From contig JACCUF010000159.1 of the NCBI GenBank assembly GCA_013811975.1, positions 1 to 9,568 of the forward strand: DNA of 9,568 nt, in the 5' to 3' direction. Under the pieces are notes generated by a model. The model ran no database searches and was not told where the DNA came from. It worked only from the letters and a program-made list of their open reading frames with translations. This document shows positions 1 through 6,231 of the stretch, piece by piece; position 1 is the first letter of the stretch; every line of letters starts with the position of its first letter. Source of the stretch: Geodermatophilaceae bacterium (GTDB taxonomy: Bacteria; Actinomycetota; Actinomycetes; Mycobacteriales; Geodermatophilaceae). The position numbers were made by a program, and so were the translations under genes.

Positions 1-1042
1 GTTCGGCGCCGATGCAGCGGTGGATGCCGTACCCGAATGCGAAGTGCGACCCCGGAGTTCGGGTCGGCTCGAAGTGATCCATCCTGGCGCCGAGCGCGGC
101 GTCCCGGTCGGCCGAGGACAGCGAGGCGATCACGATCTCCCCTTCTGCGATCCGCTGTCCGGTGGACAACACGACATCCCGCCTGGCGAAACGCGGGAAG
201 GCGACCTGGACGACGGTGAGGTAGCGCAGCATCTCCTCGACCATGGGGTTGATCGCGGTGTCATCGTCGCGGACGAGCGCGAAGTGCTCTTGGCTGAGCA
301 ACAACAGCAGTGCTCCGAGGGCAAGCATGCTGGCCGTCGTCTCGTGACCACCGACGAGCAGCCCGTCCGCGAGGCCGGCCAACTCCTTGTCGCTGATCGC
401 ATCGCCATGTTCGCGCACGATCATGCCCAGCAGGCCGTCGCCGGGATCGGCGCGTTGTTGGGCCACCAACTCCCGCATGTAGGTCAGCGACTGCGCGATG
501 GAATCCAGCGTCTCGGCTTCCTCCATGAAGTCGAACCGTGAGTTGCTCAGCCGTTGGAAGTCGCTGCGATCCCCGTACGGGACGCCGAGCAGTTCGCAGA
601 TCACCAGCGACGGAATCGGCAGTGCGAAGGTCTGTACCAGATCCACCGGCATGTCGGCTGCCTCGATGGTGTCGAGGCAGTCCGCGACGATCGCGTCGAT
701 CCGCGGGGCCAGTCGAGCAAGCCGCCGCATCGTGAACTCGGGCGTCAAGGTCCGACGCAATCGAGTGTGCTTGGGGGGGTCACTCATCCCCAGCCCGCCC
801 GGGTCCTGTTGTCCGGCAAGAGCTTCCACGCCGATTGCAGCATCGGCAAGAGTCGAGAAGTCGGTGCTGAAGTCCGAAGCACTGCCGAGCACCTGACGTA
901 CGTCGGCGTAGCGGGTAAGCAGCCAGAACCTCATCCCGAACAGGTTGAACTCGCTGACCGACTCCTCGGTACGGCGCCGACCGAGCTCGGCAACGGGATC
1001 GAGACCATCCCGCATCAGGGGGAGGAACGGTGATTGCGTCAT
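1..1042 (-). CDS. Cytochrome P450, 3' end cut by window edge
   Basis: The reading frame is open from an ATG at 1042 to the window edge, giving 347 residues; about the last 50 residues of a normal ~400-residue bacterial P450 lie outside. The family hallmarks are in the right order. An I-helix oxygen-activation motif GGHETT is at residues 231-236, and the K-helix ExxR is E270-R273 followed by a PRF segment at 283-285. The heme-binding loop FGYGIHRCIG spans 336-345, with Cys343 as the thiolate ligand. A DPPKHTRLRR segment matches the usual C-helix region. It should be a soluble heme monooxygenase taking electrons from a ferredoxin; the substrate cannot be read from sequence. A GAGGA element about 12 nt upstream of the ATG could serve as ribosome-binding site. 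It lies 155 nt downstream of copA on the same strand; no copper role is implied. Family assignment is very secure, the start fairly so. Confidence 0.95.
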   Translation of the reverse strand, partial: MTQSPFLPLMRDGLDPVAELGRRRTEESVSEFNLFGMRFWLLTRYADVRQVLGSASDFSTDFSTLADAAIGVEALAGQQDPGGLGMSDPPKHTRLRRTLTPEFTMRRLARLAPRIDAIVADCLDTIEAADMPVDLVQTFALPIPSLVICELLGVPYGDRSDFQRLSNSRFDFMEEAETLDSIAQSLTYMRELVAQQRADPGDGLLGMIVREHGDAISDKELAGLADGLLVGGHETTASMLALGALLLLLSQEHFALVRDDDTAINPMVEEMLRYLTVVQVAFPRFARRDVVLSTGQRIAEGEIVIASLSSADRDAALGARMDHFEPTRTPGSHFAFGYGIHRCIGAE

Positions 1043-1118
1043 CAGCCCACAGTGTCCTCGTTCCCGCGCCAGCTTGTCATCGCGACATCGGCGATGCACG
1101 TGGCCGACCTGCCGGGGC

Positions 1119-1155
1119 CTGTGGATAGACGAGCGCACGTGCGACCGGGCCACAG
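1119..1155. repeat. Inverted repeat with central palindrome between copA and the P450 gene
   Basis: CTGTGG (1119-1124) is matched by CCACAG (1150-1155), and a perfect 10-nt palindrome CGCACGTGCG (1134-1143) sits near the centre. A second CACGTG core occurs at 1098-1103. The 155-nt gap 1043-1197 otherwise shows no clear -10/-35 pair. These dyads could be a weak transcription stop for copA or an operator for the P450 gene; neither is proven. Confidence 0.35.
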
Positions 1156-1190
1156 CGGGGACGATCAACGGAACTGTGGGGGTTATCGCA

Positions 1191-1201
1191 CTGACGGTCA
1201 G
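1191..1201 (-). repeat. Small palindrome at the copA stop codon
   Basis: CTGAC-G-GTCAG spans the copA stop codon (TCA on the plus strand at 1198-1200). The stem is only 5 bp with no U-rich tail, so it is not convincing as a terminator by itself. Confidence 0.25.
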
Positions 1202-3480
1202 GAAGACAGCGGCTGGAAGCGACGGAGTCGCAGGCTGTTCGAGACCACGAACAGCGAGGAGAATGCCATCGCCGCCCCGGCCAACATCGGGTTGAGTAGC
1301 CCCGCCGCAGCCAATGGCAGCGCGGCCACGTTGTACGCGAAGGCCCAGAACAGGTTGCCCTTGATCGTGGCCAGGGTCCGGCGGGAGAGTCGGATCGCGT
1401 CTGAGGCGGCCCGGAGGTCGCCTCCGACCAGGGTCAGATCGGAGGCCTCGATAGCCACGTCGGTGCCGGTACCCATCGCCAGGCCCAGGTCGGCTTGGGC
1501 CAGCGCGGCCGCGTCGTTGACGCCGTCTCCGACCATCGCGACGACTTTGCCTTGACCCTGCAACCGTTTGACGACATCGACCTTGTCCTGCGGGAGCACC
1601 TCGGCGATCACCTCATCGATCCCGACCGCCTTGGCGACCGAGGCGGCCGCGGCCTCGTTGTCACCGGTCAACAGGATCGGGCGCAGCCCCAGGGCCCGGA
1701 ATCGGGTGACGGCCTCAGCCGAGGTGTCCTTGATGGCATCGGCCACGACCAGTACGCCGCGTGCAGCGCCGTCCCAGCCGACCGCGATCGCCGTTCGTCC
1801 CTCGTCCTGGGCGGCCGTCATGGCATCGGCCAGCTCGGCTGGGAGCGGCTGGGATCTGTCCGCCAGCAGCCGGGCACGGCCGACCAGCACCGAGTACGTC
1901 CGCTCACCCAAGGTGACCTGGCCCTGTACGCCGAGGCCTTCGAGGTTGACGAACTGCGCCACGGGCGGATGCTCGCCGATCCGCTCGTTGGCGGCGCGGG
2001 CGACGGCCTGAGCGATCGGGTGCTCCGAGGAGTCCTCGACAGCCCCAGCCAGTAGCAGTACCTCCGTCTCGTCCTCGCCCACAGCCGCGATGATGTCGAG
2101 CAGGGTCATCCGACCGGTGGTGACCGTGCCGGTCTTGTCCAGCACGACGGTGTCCACGGCGCGGGTGGATTCCAGCACCTCGGGGCCCTTGATCAGGATG
2201 CCGAGTTGGGCACCTCGTCCGGTTCCGACCATCAACGCCGTCGGCGTGGCCAGACCCAGCGCACATGGGCAGGCGATGATCAGCACGGCAACCGCGGCGG
2301 TGAAAGCGAGTTCGGCGTTGGCGCCGTTGACCAACCAGAAACCGAGAGTTGCCAGCGCCAGAGCGATCACGATCGGAACGAAGATCGCCGAGATCCGATC
2401 GGCCAACCGCTGGACCTGCGCCTTGCCGTTCTGGGCCTCCTCGACCAACCGGGCGATCTGGGCGAGTTGGGTGTCGCCGCCGACCCGCGTCGCTCTTACT
2501 TGAAGGCGGCCGCCAGCGTTCACCGTCGCCCCGACCACCTGCTCACCCTCGCCGACTTCGACCGGTACGGATTCACCGGTGAGCATGGAGGCATCGATGG
2601 CGCCAGTACCGGAGACGACCACGCCGTCCGTGGCGACCTTCTCTCCGGGACGTACGACGAAGACATCGTCAACCGCTAGCTGTCCGACCGGGATTCGGGT
2701 CTCCACCCCGTCCCGGATGACGCCGACATCCTTGGCGCCCAGGTCGAGCAGCGCGCGCAGCGCTGCACCGGAGCTGCGCTTCGCCTTGGCCTCGAGGTAG
2801 CGCCCGACAAGGATGAACAGCGTCACGCCGGAGGCGACCTCGAGGTAGATCTCCTCGGCGCCGGACCCACGCGAGGGGATCAACGTGAAGGGCATCGACA
2901 TTCCTGGCACGCCGGCTCCGCCCAGGAACAGGGCGTAGAGGGACCACCCGAACGCTGCAGTGACGCCCAGCGAGATCAGGGTGTCCATCGTCGCCGCACC
3001 GTGCCGCAGGTTGGTCGCGGCCGCCTTGTGGAAGGGCCAGGCGGCCCACGTCACCACGGGTGCGGCCAAGGTCAGCGAGAGCCACTGCCAGTAGGTGAAC
3101 TGAAGGGCCGGGATCATGGACAGGGCGATCACCGGCACGGTCAGGACGAGACTGGTCAGCACGCGGCGGCGCAAGCGGGCAACCGGATCGGCGGTCCCCT
3201 CGGGCTCGGCGCCCGCCTTCCCTGCGACGGGACCAGGCTGCGGTTCATCCCCGGTGCCAGCGGTGGGCGGCGGCGGCACCGCCGCGGTGTAGCCGGTGGC
3301 CTTGACGGTCGCGACCAAGTCCTCCGGTGTCACCGTGTCGGGGTAGCTGACCCTGGCCTTCTCGGTGGCGTAGTTGACGGTTGCGATGACGCCATCGATC
3401 CGGTTCAGTTTCTTCTCCACCCGGGCGGCGCACGACGCGCAGGTCATCCCGCCGATGTCGAGTTGGATCGTGTCAGCCAT
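1198..3480 (-). CDS. copA: Copper-exporting P1B-1-type ATPase CopA
   Basis: A 760-residue heavy-metal ATPase that should pump Cu(I) out of the cytoplasm using ATP. From the N-terminus it has one metal-binding HMA domain (GMTCASC, Cys14 and Cys17) and a Pro/Gly-rich linker (about 70-100). The transport and catalytic motifs are the actuator TGES (301-304), membrane CPC (404-406), phosphorylation site DKTGT (448-452), the SEHP His-Pro pair (487-488) and hinge GDGVND (651-656). YN (716-717) and MxxSS (738-742) in the last two helices, together with CPC, define the Cu(I)-selective P1B-1 group. Length is normal and no key residue is missing. The ATG at 3480 is chosen because it starts directly before the HMA domain and lies 1 nt after the csoR stop (TGA-C-ATG), implying translational coupling. 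An in-frame ATG at 3552 would overlap csoR by 71 nt and add an unrelated Arg/Pro-rich leader. Expected to be derepressed by copper through CsoR. Confidence 0.97.
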   Translation of the reverse strand: MADTIQLDIGGMTCASCAARVEKKLNRIDGVIATVNYATEKARVSYPDTVTPEDLVATVKATGYTAAVPPPPTAGTGDEPQPGPVAGKAGAEPEGTADPVARLRRRVLTSLVLTVPVIALSMIPALQFTYWQWLSLTLAAPVVTWAAWPFHKAAATNLRHGAATMDTLISLGVTAAFGWSLYALFLGGAGVPGMSMPFTLIPSRGSGAEEIYLEVASGVTLFILVGRYLEAKAKRSSGAALRALLDLGAKDVGVIRDGVETRIPVGQLAVDDVFVVRPGEKVATDGVVVSGTGAIDASMLTGESVPVEVGEGEQVVGATVNAGGRLQVRATRVGGDTQLAQIARLVEEAQNGKAQVQRLADRISAIFVPIVIALALATLGFWLVNGANAELAFTAAVAVLIIACPCALGLATPTALMVGTGRGAQLGILIKGPEVLESTRAVDTVVLDKTGTVTTGRMTLLDIIAAVGEDETEVLLLAGAVEDSSEHPIAQAVARAANERIGEHPPVAQFVNLEGLGVQGQVTLGERTYSVLVGRARLLADRSQPLPAELADAMTAAQDEGRTAIAVGWDGAARGVLVVADAIKDTSAEAVTRFRALGLRPILLTGDNEAAAASVAKAVGIDEVIAEVLPQDKVDVVKRLQGQGKVVAMVGDGVNDAAALAQADLGLAMGTGTDVAIEASDLTLVGGDLRAASDAIRLSRRTLATIKGNLFWAFAYNVAALPLAAAGLLNPMLAGAAMAFSSLFVVSNSLRLRRFQPLSS

Positions 3481-3481
3481 G

Positions 3482-3784
3482 TCAGCTGCGGACCAGCCGG
3501 GCGATCGCCTCGGATGCCTCGCGGACCTTCTCGTCGGCTTCGGTTCCGCCACGCTGCGCGGCTTCGACGACGCAGTGCGACAAGTGCTCGTCGAGCAGTT
3601 CGAGGGAGAAGGACTGCAAAGCCTTCGTCGCTGCCGACACCTGGGTCAAGATGTCGATGCAGTACTTGTCCGCCTCGACCATCCGGTGCAGGCCACGGAT
3701 CTGGCCCTCGACGCGGCGCAGTCTCTTCAGATGTCGATCCTTGTCGGCGCTGTAACCGTGCGTCGGAGCTTCGGTAGTTATCAT
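3482..3784 (-). CDS. csoR: CsoR-family copper-sensing transcriptional repressor
   Basis: A 100-residue all-helical repressor of the CsoR/RcnR (DUF156) family. It binds DNA when metal-free and releases it on binding Cu(I). The N-terminal DNA-contact helix is visible as DRHLKRLRRVEGQIRG (residues 16-31). The copper ligands are Cys42, His67 and Cys71. Their spacing (25 and 4 residues) equals that of the Cys36/His61/Cys65 triad known for Mycobacterium tuberculosis CsoR, so this is a copper rather than a nickel or sulfur sensor. The ATG at 3784 is preceded by an AGGCAAGCAG stretch that can act as ribosome-binding site and gives the usual family length. Farther upstream ATGs in frame, up to 4021, would read through the operator and promoter. 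It is the first gene of the csoR-copA unit and probably autoregulated through the operator at 3842-3858. Confidence 0.96.
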   Translation of the reverse strand: MITTEAPTHGYSADKDRHLKRLRRVEGQIRGLHRMVEADKYCIDILTQVSAATKALQSFSLELLDEHLSHCVVEAAQRGGTEADEKVREASEAIARLVRS

Positions 3785-3803
3785 CTGCTTGCCTGCCTGA
3801 TCT

Positions 3804-3822
3804 GGTACGGGGGCGGGGTATC
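3804..3822 (-). promoter_or_regulatory. Second CsoR-like half-site in the csoR leader
   Basis: Read on the minus strand this is GATACCCCGCCCCCGTACC, rich in the same ATACCCC / GGTA elements as the main operator. Its GGGGTATC (3815-3822, plus strand) is the exact inverse of GATACCCC at 3841-3848, so the two sites could also form a hairpin in the csoR leader. A secondary CsoR site is plausible but the dyad is imperfect. Confidence 0.4.
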
Positions 3823-3838
3823 GGGAACGACGTCCATC

Positions 3839-3867
3839 ATGATACCCCCGACGGGTATGAGACGCAA
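3839..3867 (-). promoter_or_regulatory. Probable vegetative promoter of csoR-copA
   Basis: On the minus strand, TTGCGT (3867-3862) and TATCAT (3844-3839) are separated by exactly 17 nt. The -10 matches TATAAT at 5 of 6 positions, and the -35 keeps TTG. Transcription would begin near 3832, giving a leader of about 48 nt before the csoR ATG. The CsoR operator fills the spacer and reaches the -10, as expected for repression by blocking RNA polymerase. A short inverted repeat (CAACCG 3865-3870 / CGGTTG 3879-3884) lies across the -35. Confidence 0.6.
3842..3858. promoter_or_regulatory. CsoR operator candidate
   Basis: ATACCC-CCGAC-GGGTAT is a 6+6 perfect dyad with a G/C-rich centre, the type of site recognised by CsoR proteins. 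It lies 58 nt upstream of csoR, inside the -35/-10 spacer and over four bases of the -10. Confidence 0.7.
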
Positions 3868-3970
3868 CCGAGGGCTCGCGGTTGTCCATTGCGCACAGTG
3901 CCGTCGAACGGCCGGTGTCGAGGTCGCGGGAGGTCTGCTCAGTCGGCAAACCACATAGTTGGGGCCAGAA

Positions 3971-3996
3971 GTTTACAACGTAAAGCTGAGGGGTAC
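3971..3996 (+). promoter_or_regulatory. Sigma-B/sigma-F-type stress promoter for the 4078-6148 operon
   Basis: GTTT (3971-3974), a 16-nt spacer and GGGTAC (3991-3996) match the actinobacterial general-stress sigma consensus (GTTT or GNNT, N14-18, GGGTA). The expected start near 4003 leaves a leader of about 75 nt before the ATG at 4078, which has a strong GAGGAGG site. A dyad TTTAC-AAC-GTAAA (3972-3984) lies on and after the -35; the same dyad is in the promoter at 8598. Confidence 0.7.
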
Positions 3997-4077
3997 GCTT
4001 CTCCTCTGTGCACTCGTCCATCGCTTAGGCAGCGATCACCGAGCCTCTACGACCCATTGCCCTGAGGAGGACAACTC

Positions 4078-5022
4078 ATGACCTACCCCCCCGAGCCACC
4101 GGCACCGACCTACCGTCCCGACGCGGCGTCGAACTACCCCACTGATGCCCCGCAAACGGCCTACCCCATAGACGACAGCTCCTCGGTCTATCCCGTGGAA
4201 GGCGCCCCGTCGGCCTACCCGGACGCGGCCTCGACGTACCCGAGCTCGACCCCCCAGACCCCGCCGGGATTCGGGTCCGGCGCCGGCTCGGATTCTTCGA
4301 CCACCGACGTGGCCAAGGAGCAGGCCTCCGAGGTGGGTGACACCGCCGCCCAGGCCGGCGCTCAGGTGGCGGGAGTGGCCAAGGAGCAGGTGGCCAATGT
4401 TGCCGAACAAGCCAAGACTGAGGCCAAGAACCTGTTGGGTCAGACCCGTGATGAGCTGAGCAGCCAGGCCGGGACCCAGCAGCAGCGGGTAGCCGGCGGT
4501 CTGCGCTCGCTGGGTTCGGAGTTGCATGCGGTGGCCGATGGCACCGCCGCCGAGCAGGATGGTCCGACCCGTCAGTTCGCCCGTCAGGCCGCCGATCGGA
4601 TCAGTACGGCGGCTTCCTGGTTGGAGGACCGCGAGCCGGGACAGGTCCTGTCCGAGGTGCAGCGGTTCGCCCGGCAGCGCCCAGGGGCGTTCTTGGCGTT
4701 GGCTGCGGTTGCCGGTTTGGCGGCCGGTCGACTGACCCGCGGCCTGACCGCCGACAGTCAGTCCGACAGTTCGCAGACTGACAGTTTTGGCGCCGTGCCC
4801 GGACAGCCCGTCGCATATCCGGTCGACCCGTCGCAGTTCGCGGGTTCGCCGCATTCGATGAATGACCCGGCCCCCGCCTACGGCACGGCTATGCCACCTC
4901 CGGGTCCGGCTCAGTCCTTCGGCGTGCCGGAGCCTGCCCCGGCGGCGTGGACGCAGGGCCCGACTCCGATCTTCGATGATGCCGGATATCAGGATCCCGA
5001 TGCGGGGCGGATCGGCCAGTGA
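4078..5022 (+). CDS. Tyr-Pro-repeat, LEA-like membrane-associated stress protein (uncharacterised)
   Basis: I do not recognise a named family for this 314-residue protein. Residues 1-60 are disordered-looking, rich in Pro, Ala, Ser and Thr, with Tyr at 3, 12, 20, 29, 38, 47 and 54, nearly always as Tyr-Pro at about 9-residue spacing. Residues 77-132 are an Ala/Lys/Glu/Gln-rich amphipathic stretch with VAKEQ repeated at 78 and 100 (22 residues apart, twice 11), like LEA group 3 proteins. Residues 202-219 (PGAFLALAAVAGLAAGRL) form one short membrane or membrane-associated helix, resembling the end of DUF883/ElaB-type proteins. The tail is again Pro-rich and disordered. There is no signal peptide. 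GAGGAGG about 8 nt before the ATG is a strong ribosome-binding site. The stop overlaps the next start (GTGA), so it is first in a three-gene operon behind a stress-type promoter. A role in envelope or desiccation/osmotic protection is inference. Confidence 0.88.
   Translation: MTYPPEPPAPTYRPDAASNYPTDAPQTAYPIDDSSSVYPVEGAPSAYPDAASTYPSSTPQTPPGFGSGAGSDSSTTDVAKEQASEVGDTAAQAGAQVAGVAKEQVANVAEQAKTEAKNLLGQTRDELSSQAGTQQQRVAGGLRSLGSELHAVADGTAAEQDGPTRQFARQAADRISTAASWLEDREPGQVLSEVQRFARQRPGAFLALAAVAGLAAGRLTRGLTADSQSDSSQTDSFGAVPGQPVAYPVDPSQFAGSPHSMNDPAPAYGTAMPPPGPAQSFGVPEPAPAAWTQGPTPIFDDAGYQDPDAGRIGQ
4309..4390 (+). repeat. 16-nt direct repeat encoding the two VAKEQ units
   Basis: GTGGCCAAGGAGCAGG occurs identically at 4309-4324 and 4375-4390, exactly 66 nt (22 codons) apart and in the same frame. 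This suggests the LEA-like segment grew by internal duplication of an 11- or 22-residue unit. Confidence 0.75.
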
Positions 5023-5537
5023 CGACTCCCAACATGGACGCAAGGACGCCCGGTGGCGCGTACGCCGGCGGTGCGCACCCGGGTACCGATCTAGGCGCTG
5101 AGCGGGGTGAGGATCGCTCGATCGGGGAGATCCTCAGTGACGTCACGACCGACCTGTCGACGCTGATGCGTCAGGAACTGGAGCTGGCCAAGGCCGAGCT
5201 GAAACAGACCGCCACCCGTGCCGGGACCGGCGCGGGTCTGTTCGGCGGCGCGGCTGTGGCCGGGCACATGGTTTTGCTCTTCCTCTCGATCTCGCTCTGG
5301 TGGGGTCTGGGCAACTTGGTCGGTCGGGGTTGGTCGGCGCTGATCGTGGCCGTCATCTGGGCGATCATCGCCGCCGTACTCGCGCTGACCGGGCGCGGTC
5401 AGCTCGCTCGCGTGCGCGGTATCCCGTCCACCACTGAGACCGTCGCCAAGATCCCGGACGCCCTCCAAGGCAACGAACCTCCCCACCCCTTCAGCGGCAA
5501 TCAATTCACCGGCACTGGACAGGAGAACCAACGATGA
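5019..5537 (+). CDS. Holin-X family (phage-holin-like, PF07332-type) membrane protein
   Basis: A 172-residue protein of the actinobacterial family usually named 'phage holin family protein' or 'putative Actinobacterial Holin-X'. The family signature is seen: an amphipathic helix about 36-62 (EILSDVTTDL, then LMRQELELAKAEL), a Gly/Ala-rich turn, then two transmembrane helices about 71-98 and 105-125, and a polar Pro-rich tail. The GTG start at 5019 overlaps the previous stop (GTGA); an ATG five codons later (5034) is an alternative. Its own stop overlaps the next start (ATGA at 5534), so translation is likely coupled on both sides. Despite the family name nothing here suggests a prophage: no endolysin or phage gene is present. 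In this context it is better read as a stress-operon inner-membrane protein of unknown biochemical role. Confidence 0.9.
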   Translation: MTTPNMDARTPGGAYAGGAHPGTDLGAERGEDRSIGEILSDVTTDLSTLMRQELELAKAELKQTATRAGTGAGLFGGAAVAGHMVLLFLSISLWWGLGNLVGRGWSALIVAVIWAIIAAVLALTGRGQLARVRGIPSTTETVAKIPDALQGNEPPHPFSGNQFTGTGQENQR

Positions 5538-6148
5538 GCACTGACCCGGATGCGATCCGCGCGGACATCGAGCGCACCCGTTCTCGATTGAGCGACGATG
5601 TGAACTCCTTGACCCACGAGGCCAACCCGAAGACCATCGCCGGCCGCAAGGTCGACAAAGCTCGCTCGACGGTGAGCAGCGTCAAGGACAAGGTGATGGG
5701 CACCGCCGGTGACTCCACCGCTTCGGCTGGGTCGGCTGCCTCCTCGGCCACCGATAGCCTTGGAAACGCCGCCTCCACGGTCGGGGACGCGGTGTCCTCG
5801 GCACCACAGACTGTCCGCACGCAGACCCGGGGCAACCCGATGGCCGCCGGGCTGATCGCATTCGGTGCCGGTGCCCTGCTCGGGAGCCTGCTCCCGGCCA
5901 GCGCAAAGGAGCAGGAGGCCGCCGCCAAGATCAAGGACGCCGCCCAGCCGGTTGTCGAGCACCTCGGCGAGGTCGCCAAGGACACCGGGGAGTCGCTCAA
6001 AGAACCAGCACAGCAGGCCGTGGAGTCGGTCAAGGCCACCGCGACCGATGCCGCAGCCACGGTCAAGGACGAAGGCACCTCTGCCGCCCAGGACGTCAAA
6101 GACCAGGCACAGGACTCCGCCCAACACGTACAGAATCAGCGCACCTAG
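5534..6148 (+). CDS. DUF3618 domain protein with membrane helix and LEA-like tail
   Basis: A 204-residue protein. Residues 5-44 (PDAIRADIERTRSRLSDDV, then NSLTHEANPKTIAGRKVDKAR) are a clear DUF3618 domain. A Ser/Ala/Gly-rich stretch follows to about 95. One transmembrane helix is at about 101-122 (NPMAAGLIAFGAGALLGSLL). From about 128 to the end the chain is an Ala/Lys/Asp/Glu-rich helix with repeated KD, VKD and A-x-D-A units, LEA-like and similar in composition to the first gene of the operon. It has an AGGAGA ribosome-binding site 7-12 nt upstream, and its ATG overlaps the previous stop (ATGA). Third and last gene before a strong hairpin. DUF3618 proteins commonly lie beside holin-X proteins in actinomycetes; the function is not established. 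Confidence 0.92.
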   Translation: MSTDPDAIRADIERTRSRLSDDVNSLTHEANPKTIAGRKVDKARSTVSSVKDKVMGTAGDSTASAGSAASSATDSLGNAASTVGDAVSSAPQTVRTQTRGNPMAAGLIAFGAGALLGSLLPASAKEQEAAAKIKDAAQPVVEHLGEVAKDTGESLKEPAQQAVESVKATATDAAATVKDEGTSAAQDVKDQAQDSAQHVQNQRT

Positions 6149-6171
6149 ACAGACCGCTCGCAGCACTGACG

Positions 6172-6202
6172 CGCCCGCGCCGCACCTGTTGCGGCGCGGG
6201 CG
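6172..6202 (+). terminator. Strong GC hairpin after the DUF3618 gene
   Basis: CGCCCGCGCCGC (6172-6183) pairs perfectly with GCGGCGCGGGCG (6191-6202) over 12 bp around a 7-nt loop ACCTGTT. It starts 23 nt after the stop codon. There is no U-tract, as is common in high-GC actinomycetes, so it may stop transcription only partly. Confidence 0.7.
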
Positions 6203-6214
6203 TGGTGCACCACG
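6201..6214. repeat. Perfect 14-nt palindrome upstream of the YihY gene
   Basis: CGTGGTGCACCACG is fully self-complementary. It begins on the last bases of the preceding hairpin and ends 5 nt before the AAGGAG ribosome-binding site (6219-6224) of the next gene. It could be an operator, part of a riboregulatory fold, or chance. Confidence 0.5.
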
Positions 6215-6231
6215 AGAGCAAGGAGAAAGTG

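Noticed and set aside
3481..3552. Longer CopA start at 3552 adding 24 residues.
   Set aside because: It overlaps csoR out of frame and adds an Arg/Pro-rich leader; ATG 3480 directly precedes the HMA domain and abuts the csoR stop.
3785..4021. Longer CsoR start at 4021 adding 79 residues.
   Set aside because: The extra segment has no family resemblance and would translate through the promoter and operator.
4036..5043. A 335-residue minus-strand frame opposite the LEA-like gene.
   Set aside because: Its Gly/Arg-rich low-complexity translation is typical of antisense in GC-rich DNA; the plus strand has a strong ribosome-binding site, coupled downstream genes and a coherent domain layout.
5019..5537. 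Phage lysis cassette or prophage remnant.
   Set aside because: The holin-X name is inherited; no endolysin, structural or integration genes are nearby and the operon context is stress-related.
6202..6231. GTG start of YihY at 6202.
   Set aside because: It lies inside the hairpin/palindrome with no ribosome-binding site; ATG 6232 has AAGGAG at 6 nt.
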